Assembly: GCA_026984035.1 (NCBI GenBank)
Contig: JALSSW010000155.1
Span: 1 to 40,207 of the forward strand
Source: Planctomycetota bacterium
Lineage (GTDB): Bacteria; Planctomycetota; UBA1135; GCA-002748355
DNA length: 40,207 nucleotides
Direction: 5' to 3'
Position 1 is the first letter of the stretch. Every line of letters starts with the position of its first letter. The translations under genes and the position numbers were made by a program. Of this stretch, positions 1 through 6,841 are shown in pieces. The notes under the pieces are model-generated. The model did not search any database, was not told where the DNA came from, and saw nothing but the letters and a program-made list of their open reading frames with translations.

Positions 1-1861
1 AGGAAGATCCGCTCACGCAGAGGATGAACCACTGTGCCGTGAATTTTCTTCCACAGAAGGCCGGATTGACGGGGATCTGCAGGGAACGTGTTGCCTTGCC
101 TCCGCAGGGACCGGGACCGACGAGGGCAGTGGCTGCGAAGGAAAAGGCGCTCGGGAAGGCGAACCAGCTTCCGCAAAAGGGTGGGGGAAGAGGGATTCCG
201 CTACCCGCAGGTCCGGCCTTGATGAAGAGTGCGCCGAAGCCTCCAGCCGGCCCGTTTTTGACTCCGATCTGGAAGCTGGCTCCCAGGCTCGGGTCACCAC
301 TCGTCTCCATTTGCATACTGGGGCAGGAGGGGCAAGCACCCGTTGTGCAGGAGCTGCCTTTGGACCCTGCCTTCCAACCGGGGACCACGGCAAGGCCGCG
401 CCACTTGGGGCTGCTCTGCTTGGCGCAGCAAAGGCCCACTTTGAACTTGCAATGCAAGGGATCGACCATGCCCAGAGGCTGGGTGACCCTTCCGTCGGTC
501 GCATAAAGGATCGTTTTACAGGTTTTGTAGGCGAGTCCCGTCACCATCGTGGCCCCACAAGTGAAATACTTGGTTTGACAGATGGGTTTGCAGGGGAGGC
601 TGGCTTTGCTGACCCAGAGCACATTTTGGAAGGTGCTGTTGGCCTGGGGGATGGCGATGGAGATGTAGAGAAGGTCTCGGACTTCGTCATAGGCGATGCC
701 GGTTGCGACCGCTTTGCCGGGGAGAAGAGCTTTGCAGAAGAAAGGTTTGATGGGACAGGTAAAGCCTTTGTAACTGGCGTTGTAGGTGGCGACTTCCATA
801 TAGCCCGGCCGGGTTGCGAGTTGGAAGAGCCTCGGTTTTTTGTCGGCGAAGGCCAGTCCGCTGACATAGGCATTGGGATCGGCAATGTTGGCTTTGAAGG
901 CTTTGCAGCGGGCCTTGCAGGTAACCGGGTTTTGCTCGGCTTTGAATTCTGCGAGGAGCTTTCCGTCACTGATCCAAACGGTCTGAAAACGGGGGTCGTA
1001 GGCTGTCCCTCCTGCGTAGGGCTTGAGTGCCCGAACCGGAACGACAGGCTTGCATTGGGTCTGGGCGACTTTGCAGTTTTGGTCCATGTTCTGCACATCG
1101 ATCAACCCCGATGTCGCGGGTAAAGGAAGGTCTGCGAAACCGATCAGGTGATCGGTCTGGAAAAGGCCTCCTCCTCCACCAGTGGGAACGGGGGTGACAC
1201 TCACGTCATCCAGGTAGTAGGCGGCATTGTTATGGAGCGTGGACTGAACGTGTTGCTTGGTGGTGCCGGCTTGGTTTTTGAAATTGCCAATGGTGATGTA
1301 CTGCTCTCCTCCGTTGGCGGTGTAGATCCCGCTGATTTGGACCCAGTTTGTCGCATCGGTCAGGACGCCCCCGGTATTTTTAATCTGGGGGACATAGGGG
1401 AAGTTCGCGAAGTTCGTGGAGGAGATGGCAGTGGTTGTGAGGAGGGCCCCGATGTCTTTGGCTGCCCATTGAGTGAGATCGCATTTGGAAACCCAAAAGG
1501 AAACCAGGTATTGCGTCCCATTGACCAGGGGGCTCGTGAGCTTGGCTTGGACGTATTCTCGGAAGTTGAGGTTGGAGCTGGTTCCGACGTACGTGATCAG
1601 TTGGGTGTAGGCCTGTCCGCTGTGGGGTGTCTGGGTTCCCCACATGTTGGTCGGGACCTTGACTGTGGATGAGGTCCCGCAACTGTGGTCGTAGTCCGGG
1701 GAGCCGGCATTGGGAGAGATCCAGGAAGTGCACTTGCTTGTCACCTGGCCGGGTAAGGAGGGACAGCCGGTTTTTTGCTCGAAGCTGGGGTTGGGAACAA
1801 GGTTTTGAGCGGAAAGGGCCGTGGAAAGCAAAAGGGGGAGAACAAAATACGCGGTTCTCAT
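1..1861 (-). CDS. Secreted Cys-rich propeller-like protein, 3' end outside the window
   Basis: An open frame without stop runs from an ATG at 1861 to the window edge (about 620 codons); an AAGGAA ribosome site lies upstream. Residues 1-19 form a signal peptide ending LSAQ. Then comes an NLVPNPSFE-type N-terminal domain (about 20-225) resembling carbohydrate-binding-like domains of Bacteroidota and Planctomycetota secreted proteins. Residues about 255-490 hold repeated blade-like units (GxAYDxxxxxLxxSDG) that each carry a Cys pair: near 262/269, 314/318, 368/375, 423/427, 470/477. A CxxxxCxxC follows near 504-512. From about 520 a C-terminal module starts (GDPSLGASF...QIPVNPAFCGRKFTAQW), a type also seen in other secreted proteins here. 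Function unknown; surface binding or adhesion is an inference. The frame is shadowed by several spurious ORFs, but its signal peptide and domain order make it the real gene. Confidence 0.85.
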   Translation of the reverse strand, partial: MRTAYFVLPLLLSTALSAQNLVPNPSFEQKTGCPSLPGQVTSKCTSWISPNAGSPDYDHSCGTSSTVKVPTNMWGTQTPHSGQAYTQLITYVGTSSNLNFREYVQAKLTSPLVNGTQYLVSFWVSKCDLTQWAAKDIGALLTTTAISSTNFANFPYVPQIKNTGGVLTDATNWVQISGIYTANGGEQYITIGNFKNQAGTTKQHVQSTLHNNAAYYLDDVSVTPVPTGGGGGLFQTDHLIGFADLPLPATSGLIDVQNMDQNCKVAQTQCKPVVPVRALKPYAGGTAYDPRFQTVWISDGKLLAEFKAEQNPVTCKARCKAFKANIADPNAYVSGLAFADKKPRLFQLATRPGYMEVATYNASYKGFTCPIKPFFCKALLPGKAVATGIAYDEVRDLLYISIAIPQANSTFQNVLWVSKASLPCKPICQTKYFTCGATMVTGLAYKTCKTILYATDGRVTQPLGMVDPLHCKFKVGLCCAKQSSPKWRGLAVVPGWKAGSKGSSCTTGACPSCPSMQMETSGDPSLGASFQIGVKNGPAGGFGALFIKAGPAGSGIPLPPPFCGSWFAFPSAFSFAATALVGPGPCGGKATRSLQIPVNPAFCGRKFTAQWFILCVSGSS

Positions 1862-2001
1862 TGGAAGGTTCCTTGGCAGTGGAAAGAGAAGGGAAAAAGG
1901 GGAAGGTCTGAATGAGCATTCTACCTTGGGCTAGCCTCTTTGTCTTCGGCGAAATGCCAAGGGGGTTTTGTTGGTTTTCAGTTCCAAGGGATGAATGGGA
2001 G

Positions 2002-2030
2002 TTGACCGACCGGTCAGTTGATTTTATTTT
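2002..2030 (+). promoter_or_regulatory. sigma70 promoter with embedded TetR-type operator
   Basis: TTGACC at 2002-2007 and TATTTT at 2025-2030 are 17 bp apart, a good sigma70 match. The -35 element lies inside the dyad TGACC-GACC-GGTCA (2003-2016), which contains the perfect palindrome GACCGGTC at 2008-2015. Dyads of this type are typical TetR-family operators. The downstream operon carries a TetR gene, so autoregulation by occlusion of RNA polymerase is the natural reading. The site could also affect the divergent gene that starts at 1861. Confidence 0.65.
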
Positions 2031-2106
2031 CTCGTTTCTCAATCGAAACCGATTCGAAAACCTATTTGTTGGCTGGAGGTGGAAAGTGTTGGAATCCAAG
2101 GAAAGG

Positions 2107-3099
2107 ATGCAGGCCGTCGTGATCACGAAGAAAGGAGGCCCCGGGGTTTTAGAACTCCAAGAGGTTCCCTGTCCCAGACCTTGTTCAGGTTTTGTTTTGA
2201 TCCGTGTTCGGGCCTTTGGGCTGAATCGGGCGGAGACCTATTTTCGGAGCGGGAAATGGGGGGAGGCCCATCCGGTGAGTGGGATCGAATGTGTAGGGCA
2301 AGTCGTGGAGGATCCCTCCGGGACGTTTTCGCCGGGACAGAAGGTGTTTGCTTTGATGGGGGGCTTAGGTCGGACTCTCTCGGGGAGTTACGGGGCCATG
2401 GTCAACGCACCCATTGCAAATGTTGTCAAGGTATCCTCCGATCTTTCATGGGAGGTTCTGGCCGCCCTTCCCGAATCTTTTGCGACGGCCCATGCCTGCC
2501 TTGTGGACCGCTTGCGGATTGGTGCAGGGGATCGCCTTCTTGTTCGAGGCGGGAGTTCAGCTCTTGGAAGGGCAGCGATTGTTTGGGCCAAAATCTTGGG
2601 AGCCGAGGTCATTGCAAGTTCCCGAAGGGAGGAACGCTTCGCTTCTCTTTCGAACCTGGGAGCTGACCATCCGATTCTCCATGAGGAAAGTCTCGCTCCC
2701 AAGATTCGGTCGCTCTGCCCGGGGGGAGTGGACGCGGTTTTGGATCTCATTGGAAACCGGACGCTCCTCGATTCGATGAAGGCCGTGCGGCCTGGGGGCC
2801 GGGTTTGTCTTGCCGGTTTTCTTGGGGGAGGAGAACCCCTGTCTGCCTTTGATCCCCTCAGCCAGATGGCTCCTTCGGTCGACCTGAGTTTCTTCGCGAG
2901 CTTTCTCTTCGGGACTGAGGGTGTCCCCGTCCCCGCGAGGGCCCTTCAGGATCTCGTGGGGCGCGTGGAACGGGGGGAGTTGGATCTGAGTCCTGCACAT
3001 GTGTTTCGATGGGAAGAGCTTCCCGAGGCTCATCGAATGATGGAGGAAAACCGTGCTGAGGGTAAGATCGTTGTTTTGCAGGAGGGCGAGTCGGTCTGA
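2107..3099 (+). CDS. Zinc-less MDR oxidoreductase (NADPH:quinone reductase-like)
   Basis: 330 aa, the usual length of medium-chain dehydrogenase/reductase enzymes of the quinone-oxidoreductase type. The start MQAVVITKKGGP is the family's standard N-terminus. An N-terminal GroES-like domain (about 1-120) contains LNRAETYFRSG and GIECVGQV. The Rossmann region has LVRGGSSALGRAAIVWAKILGAEVIASSR (about 145-175) for NAD(P)H binding and VDAVLDLIGN. No structural-zinc cysteine cluster is visible. ATG 2107 is preceded by AAGGAAAGG; GTG 2086 with GGAGG six bases upstream would add seven residues and cannot be excluded. It is followed 72 bases later by a TetR gene and preceded by a TetR-type operator, so it is probably an inducible detoxification enzyme for an electrophile or quinone. 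Substrate unknown. Confidence 0.85.
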   Translation: MQAVVITKKGGPGVLELQEVPCPRPCSGFVLIRVRAFGLNRAETYFRSGKWGEAHPVSGIECVGQVVEDPSGTFSPGQKVFALMGGLGRTLSGSYGAMVNAPIANVVKVSSDLSWEVLAALPESFATAHACLVDRLRIGAGDRLLVRGGSSALGRAAIVWAKILGAEVIASSRREERFASLSNLGADHPILHEESLAPKIRSLCPGGVDAVLDLIGNRTLLDSMKAVRPGGRVCLAGFLGGGEPLSAFDPLSQMAPSVDLSFFASFLFGTEGVPVPARALQDLVGRVERGELDLSPAHVFRWEELPEAHRMMEENRAEGKIVVLQEGESV

Positions 3100-3171
3100 G
3101 GAAAAAGGTCCTGGTCCCATCTTGTGCTGTAGTGCTTGGGCCGGGACGCAAAGGGAGAAAGGGATAGAGGG

Positions 3172-3783
3172 ATGGAGAAGGCGAGTGGAACGAGGGAGCT
3201 TCTTCTGGAAACGGCCCAAAGGCTTTTTTTCTCCCGCGGATTCCACCAGGTGGGCACCTTAGAAATCTGCGCCGAGGCCGGAATCAACAAGGGGACCTTC
3301 TATCACTTCTTTCCCTCGAAGATGGCTTTAGCCTTGGCCGCTTTGGATGACTATGGGGCGGGGACAAAGGCCGCGATGGAGGGAATCGTTTCCCGCAAGC
3401 TTTCTGCGACCACCAAGTTGAAGCGCATCCTGACTCTTCCTTCGAAGGGACATGGTGACTGGGGGGGGCAGGAGGGTAGGTTCTGGGGGTGCTTTGTCGG
3501 GAACCTCGCCTTGGAGTTGTCGACGGCCGAGCCTTTGATCCAGGAGCGGATCCAATCCATTCTGAAGGAGTGGGAAGGCTGTCTCCAAAAGGTGGTGCGG
3601 GACTTGGTGCGGGAGGGGGCCATCCCCAAGATTCCCCCGAAGAAGGGGGCGGAGGCGCTTCTTTCCTACCTGGAGGGGATGACCTTGTTGGCCAAGGCGC
3701 AGAATGACCTCGGGGTTTTCCGGCGTTTAGCACCGGGGGGCCTTGCATTGTTGGAGGGTTTTGCCTCCAAAGCCCGCCCCTAA
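3172..3783 (+). CDS. TetR/AcrR family transcriptional regulator
   Basis: 203 aa. The N-terminal TetR helix-turn-helix is clear: RELLLETAQRLFFSRGF, then the recognition-helix region INKGTFYHFFPSKMALA (about residues 35-55). The C-terminal ligand domain contains WGCFVGNLALELS, as in the regulator group that includes AcuR. ATG 3172 has an AGAGGG ribosome site; a TTG at 3136 would extend it by 12 poorly conserved residues. It lies 72 bases behind the MDR oxidoreductase and likely represses both genes through the dyad at 2003-2016. The inducer is unknown. Confidence 0.9.
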   Translation: MEKASGTRELLLETAQRLFFSRGFHQVGTLEICAEAGINKGTFYHFFPSKMALALAALDDYGAGTKAAMEGIVSRKLSATTKLKRILTLPSKGHGDWGGQEGRFWGCFVGNLALELSTAEPLIQERIQSILKEWEGCLQKVVRDLVREGAIPKIPPKKGAEALLSYLEGMTLLAKAQNDLGVFRRLAPGGLALLEGFASKARP

Positions 3784-3811
3784 TGTCCGGGGGGAAGAGC
3801 CAGCAGAGCGC

Positions 3812-4252
3812 TCAACTTTCGAAATCCCTCAACTTACTTGCGAGCTCCTCCCACTCAGCGCCGAGAACTTGGTCCGCCATAGGATAGAGGACACCCTCCT
3901 CTTTGATGTTGTGCTGCTGGATCAACATCAGGAGGGTGTCCCCTTGATCGAGGGCCGCCTGAAAATCTCCGGTCTCGACGGCCTGGCTCATCTGGTCTAG
4001 GACCCCCCGCATTTGTTCATGTTCCATCCGCATGACTGCGGTGGGACCCTGGTCGGTCATGCCTGTTTTTGCTTCGATCGCGGGAAAGAGGAGTTCCTCT
4101 TCCATGGCGAAGTGTCGCCGCATGGCCGAGTCAAAGGCCAAGAAGGAGGCTTTCGCGCCTTCGGATTTTTTGTCGAGGGAACCTTCTGCTTTGGCCCAGA
4201 GGCTGTCGCATCCGCGGTGATCGGTGGAAAAAAAATCGAGAACGCTTTGCAT
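3812..4252 (-). CDS. Hemerythrin-like domain protein
   Basis: 146 aa, a single hemerythrin HHE four-helix bundle. Metal-ligand motifs are visible: DHRGCD near the N-terminus, MRRHFAMEEELLFPAIE, MEHEQMR, and QQHNIKEEGVLYPMAD near the C-terminus. Such domains bind a di-iron centre and sense or carry O2 or NO, or repair iron-sulfur centres. ATG 4252 is chosen because GAGAGGTAAGGG precedes it; a GTG at 4279 would add nine residues but lacks a good ribosome site. The gene is divergent from a TetR-DUF2249 operon across about 150 bases with palindromic sites. Its coding sequence contains a striking inverted pair of the GGGTGTCC word (3889-3941). Confidence 0.9.
   Translation of the reverse strand: MQSVLDFFSTDHRGCDSLWAKAEGSLDKKSEGAKASFLAFDSAMRRHFAMEEELLFPAIEAKTGMTDQGPTAVMRMEHEQMRGVLDQMSQAVETGDFQAALDQGDTLLMLIQQHNIKEEGVLYPMADQVLGAEWEELASKLRDFES
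3889..3941. repeat. Inverted pair of the GGGTGTCC word with nested hairpin
   Basis: A perfect 12-base inverted repeat pairs 3889-3900 (GGACACCCTCCT) with 3930-3941. Inside it, GATGTTG (3905-3911) pairs with CAACATC (3923-3929) around an 11-base loop. A four-base bulge (3901-3904) separates the two stems. The structure lies wholly within the hemerythrin coding region and encodes part of its C-terminal iron-binding motif. Inverted pairs of uptake sequences act as terminators in Neisseria and Haemophilus, but those are intergenic. Confidence 0.8.
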
Positions 4253-4338
4253 TGCCCTTACCTCTCGAGTGTCGGCCACTTCTTTTCAGCCCACTTTTTT
4301 CGGGTCCCTTGGTGCGAGATGGGGGACGGGAGAAAAGT

Positions 4339-4382
4339 TTGCTTTCAATAACGTTATCGAATGATAACTTATCGGTCGATAA
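4339..4382 (+). promoter_or_regulatory. Tandem palindromic operator and probable promoter of the TetR-DUF2249 operon
   Basis: Four half-sites lie in a row: GTTATC (4353-4358), GATAAC (4363-4368), TTATCG (4369-4374), CGATAA (4377-4382). They form GTTATCGAATGATAAC, the perfect palindrome GATAACTTATC (4363-4373) and TTATCGGTCGATAA (4369-4382). TTGCTT at 4339-4344 and GATAAC at 4363-4368 (18 bp spacer) could be -35 and -10, so bound regulator would cover the -10. The site lies 21 bases before the TetR-DUF2249 start and between divergent genes, so it probably serves the hemerythrin gene too. Promoter call weaker than the dyads. Confidence 0.7.
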
Positions 4383-4403
4383 CCTAACTCGGTTTTTTGA
4401 GCG

Positions 4404-5510
4404 ATGGAAGCAAAAAAAAAGAAGGGTCAGCGAAAAGAAGAGATCTTGGAGGCCGTGCTGGGGCTTTTGGGAGAAATGCCCCTTTCGGACTTGAGCACAC
4501 GGAAGATTGCGCGTCGTTTGGGAGTGACCCAACCTGCGCTCTTTCGGCATTTTCGCTCGAAAGAGGCTCTGCTTGTGGCGGTTGTGGGGCGGGCGCGCGA
4601 ACAGATGGGGCGGCGGCTGGAGGGCTTGCTCAAGGAGGGGGGAGAGCCCGAGGAGCGGCTTTTGGGGTTATTGGAGCTTGTGCTGGGGATGGCCCGGGAG
4701 CGGCCGGGGCTGCCCCGCTTGCTTTTCCACGACTCGGGGGAGGATCGGGAAGGGCCTCTGGGGCGGGCCTTGGCCACGTTGGTTTCGATGCAGGAGAATT
4801 TGGCAGCTTTGCTCTGTAAGGAGCTTGGCTTGGGGGGGGCGGAGAGGAGCCGGGAGGCGGCCCGGCGGCTTGTAGCCTTGGTGCAAGGGACGGTGTTGCA
4901 GGGGTTTTTGCGTGGGGTTTCGCTGGAGCCCCGGGAGGAGGCGCGGGGGATCCTTGAGCTTTTCCTCCATGGTGCGAGGGGAATGGGGGGAGCGAGGGGT
5001 GGAGAAAGGGGTGGAGAAAGAGGTGGAGCGACACAGGTGTCCGAGGAAGCGGAAGGGGTGGGCCTGGAGGGTTCCTCCTTGGGTGTCCTCGATGTGCGGC
5101 CTCTTTTGGCAGCAGGGGAGGACCCCCTGGAGCGGATCCTCCTGGCCCTCGAGCGACTTCCAAAAAAGGGTGTCCTGGTTTTGCGGGCGCCGTTTCGGCC
5201 TCGGCCCCTTTTGGTCTTGTTGGAGGAAAAAGGGTATCGCCTCAGGGTGGAGCAGAGAGGGGATGGGCTGTTTGAGGTTTTGATCCAGGGAAGCGAGGCT
5301 CCCGAGATCGAAGATCTTCGCGGACTTCCTGCCCCCGAGCCCCTGGAGCGGATCCTTTTTCTTTGCTCCAAACTCGAGCATGGGCAAACTCTCGCCTTTC
5401 GAACGCCTCGGGTCCCTCGACTCCTTCTCCAACGTTTGGAAGAAAAGGGCCTCTGTGCCCAGTTCCAATCTCTTGGAGATGACACTGCGCTGATCATGAT
5501 TCGGAGTTAA
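4404..5510 (+). CDS. TetR-type regulator fused to two DUF2249 domains
   Basis: 368 aa. Residues about 10-57 are a TetR helix-turn-helix (STRKIARRLGVTQPALFRHF, then RSKEALL). Residues about 60-190 are a helical TetR ligand region. A Gly/Arg-rich linker (about 194-210) follows. Two copies of DUF2249 come last: about 227-296 (VLDVRPLL...DPLERILLALERLPKKGVLVL...LLEEKGYRLRVEQRGDGLFEVLI) and about 303-367 (EDLRGLPAPEPLERIL...LEEKGLCAQFQSLGDDTALIMI). DUF2249 is a small TusA-like fold usually found alone or with hemerythrin/DUF542 domains near NO- and O2-response genes. A DNA-binding fusion is unusual. The stop is followed after two bases by the next gene, so they are cotranscribed. The GGGTGTCC word occurs twice (5081, 5168). 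Regulatory role is likely; the signal is inference. Confidence 0.85.
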   Translation: MEAKKKKGQRKEEILEAVLGLLGEMPLSDLSTRKIARRLGVTQPALFRHFRSKEALLVAVVGRAREQMGRRLEGLLKEGGEPEERLLGLLELVLGMARERPGLPRLLFHDSGEDREGPLGRALATLVSMQENLAALLCKELGLGGAERSREAARRLVALVQGTVLQGFLRGVSLEPREEARGILELFLHGARGMGGARGGERGGERGGATQVSEEAEGVGLEGSSLGVLDVRPLLAAGEDPLERILLALERLPKKGVLVLRAPFRPRPLLVLLEEKGYRLRVEQRGDGLFEVLIQGSEAPEIEDLRGLPAPEPLERILFLCSKLEHGQTLAFRTPRVPRLLLQRLEEKGLCAQFQSLGDDTALIMIRS

Positions 5511-5512
5511 AT

Positions 5513-6814
5513 ATGCTGCCTTCCCAGGAAAATGGGTTGAGCCTTGAGCAGGCTCCTCCCCTCCGGATTCCCCTTTCCTTTTTTGCCATGGCCCCAATCT
5601 CCCTCTTGGCGGCCGGCTTCCTGCTCCTTTTCCGGGAGGGGGGGGCTCCCCTGAGTCGATTGGATCCCGTGAGCTTTGCCGTCGCCCATTGTCTTGCCTT
5701 GGGTTTCCTGGGCTCGGTGATGTTGGGGGCTCTTTATCAGATGATTCCCGTGGTTGCGGGAAAACGGGTTCCTTGGGTTTGGCTGGCCTATCTCGTTCTC
5801 CCCCTTTTTGTGGGAGGGGTTGTCTTCCTGGTCCTGGGTTTTTTGGGCTGGATGAACGCCGGTTTTACGGTAGCCCATCATCTCATGGGTTATGTGTTTG
5901 TGCTGTTCGTTGTGCCCACGGCGTTTGCCCTTTTTAAGGCTCCCAGCAAAACGGACACGGTTTGGGGGATGCGGTTGGCGACTCTTTCCTTTGCTCTGGC
6001 GCTCTCCGCGGGGATCGTGCTGGCGATTGCTCGGACAGGGAAGCCTCTCTATATCAACAGCAACTGGTTCTCCTGGGTTTACACGCATCTTGAACTGGGA
6101 TTGATCGCCTGGATTGGTGGTTTGCTCGCGAGTGTTTCCTGGCAGGTGATCCCGATGTTCTATCTGGCGAACGCATGCCCCAAATGGGCACGCAAAGCGA
6201 TGCTCTTTGGCCAGTTTTTCACAATGATCGCTCCCCTTGGGGCACTCTTGGCCGGGGCCGCACCCCAAACGATTGCATACCTCAGCGTGCCGGGAGCCCT
6301 GGCTGTCTTCTTACTCCATCCCATCACGACAGCTTTTATGATCAAGGCGCGTCAACGCAAACGAAGGGAGGCGAGTCTGATCTTTTGGAGCTTCGGTCTT
6401 GCAGCTGGGCCGCTTGTCTTAGTATTCGGTGTGCTTTCGGTGACTTCGATGGATCTTCGCTTTCCGCTTCTTTTGGGTTGGACTCTCCTCTTCGGTTGGG
6501 CAGGAACCATCCTGCACGGGATGCTGACACGGATCGTCCCCTTCATTCTCTGGTTTCATCGTTTCTCGAACATGGTAGGAAGGCCTGGGGTTCCGACCTT
6601 GCGTGACATCTACCCGGAGCGGGATGCCCGCGTCGGCCTTGTGTTCCACATGGGTTCCTTTGCTTTGGGTCTGTTGGCCATCCTCCTGCACAGCTCTCTT
6701 CTCTATCATGCCCTGGGGGCAGGGCTGAGCCTCACGGGGATCTGGTTGGGGTTGGCGCTCACAAGGGCATTGCTGCTGCGCCCGGCCCGTCCTGGAGAAT
6801 CCAAGGTTGCTTGA
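5513..6814 (+). CDS. 12-TM heme-copper-oxidase-I-like / NnrS-like membrane protein
   Basis: 433 aa with about 12 hydrophobic segments. Three segments repeat a common pattern ending in an Ile/Val-Pro turn: H59 with LGFLGSVMLGALYQMIPV, H192 with LGLIAWIGGLLASVSWQVIP, and LLFGWAGTILHGMLTRIVP (H335). Further membrane-edge histidines are H122/H123 and H349. This is the style of small heme-copper-oxidase-subunit-I-like and NnrS-like proteins, which bind heme and often sit beside hemerythrin and DUF2249 genes. The GGAG ribosome site overlaps the upstream stop codon, so it is translationally coupled to the TetR-DUF2249 regulator. Heme binding and an NO/O2-related role are inferred from family and context. 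Confidence 0.7.
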   Translation: MLPSQENGLSLEQAPPLRIPLSFFAMAPISLLAAGFLLLFREGGAPLSRLDPVSFAVAHCLALGFLGSVMLGALYQMIPVVAGKRVPWVWLAYLVLPLFVGGVVFLVLGFLGWMNAGFTVAHHLMGYVFVLFVVPTAFALFKAPSKTDTVWGMRLATLSFALALSAGIVLAIARTGKPLYINSNWFSWVYTHLELGLIAWIGGLLASVSWQVIPMFYLANACPKWARKAMLFGQFFTMIAPLGALLAGAAPQTIAYLSVPGALAVFLLHPITTAFMIKARQRKRREASLIFWSFGLAAGPLVLVFGVLSVTSMDLRFPLLLGWTLLFGWAGTILHGMLTRIVPFILWFHRFSNMVGRPGVPTLRDIYPERDARVGLVFHMGSFALGLLAILLHSSLLYHALGAGLSLTGIWLGLALTRALLLRPARPGESKVA

Positions 6815-6841
6815 AAGGAACCCTTAGCTGATGAGGTCGCC

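Noticed and set aside
2107..3783. AcuI/AcuR acrylate detoxification pair
   Set aside because: The regulator resembles the AcuR group, but the oxidoreductase N-terminus and motifs fit generic quinone-reductase-like MDR enzymes rather than AcuI.
4427..5497. 356-codon minus-strand open frame
   Set aside because: Antisense of the TetR-DUF2249 gene; Arg/Ser/Pro-rich with no domain.
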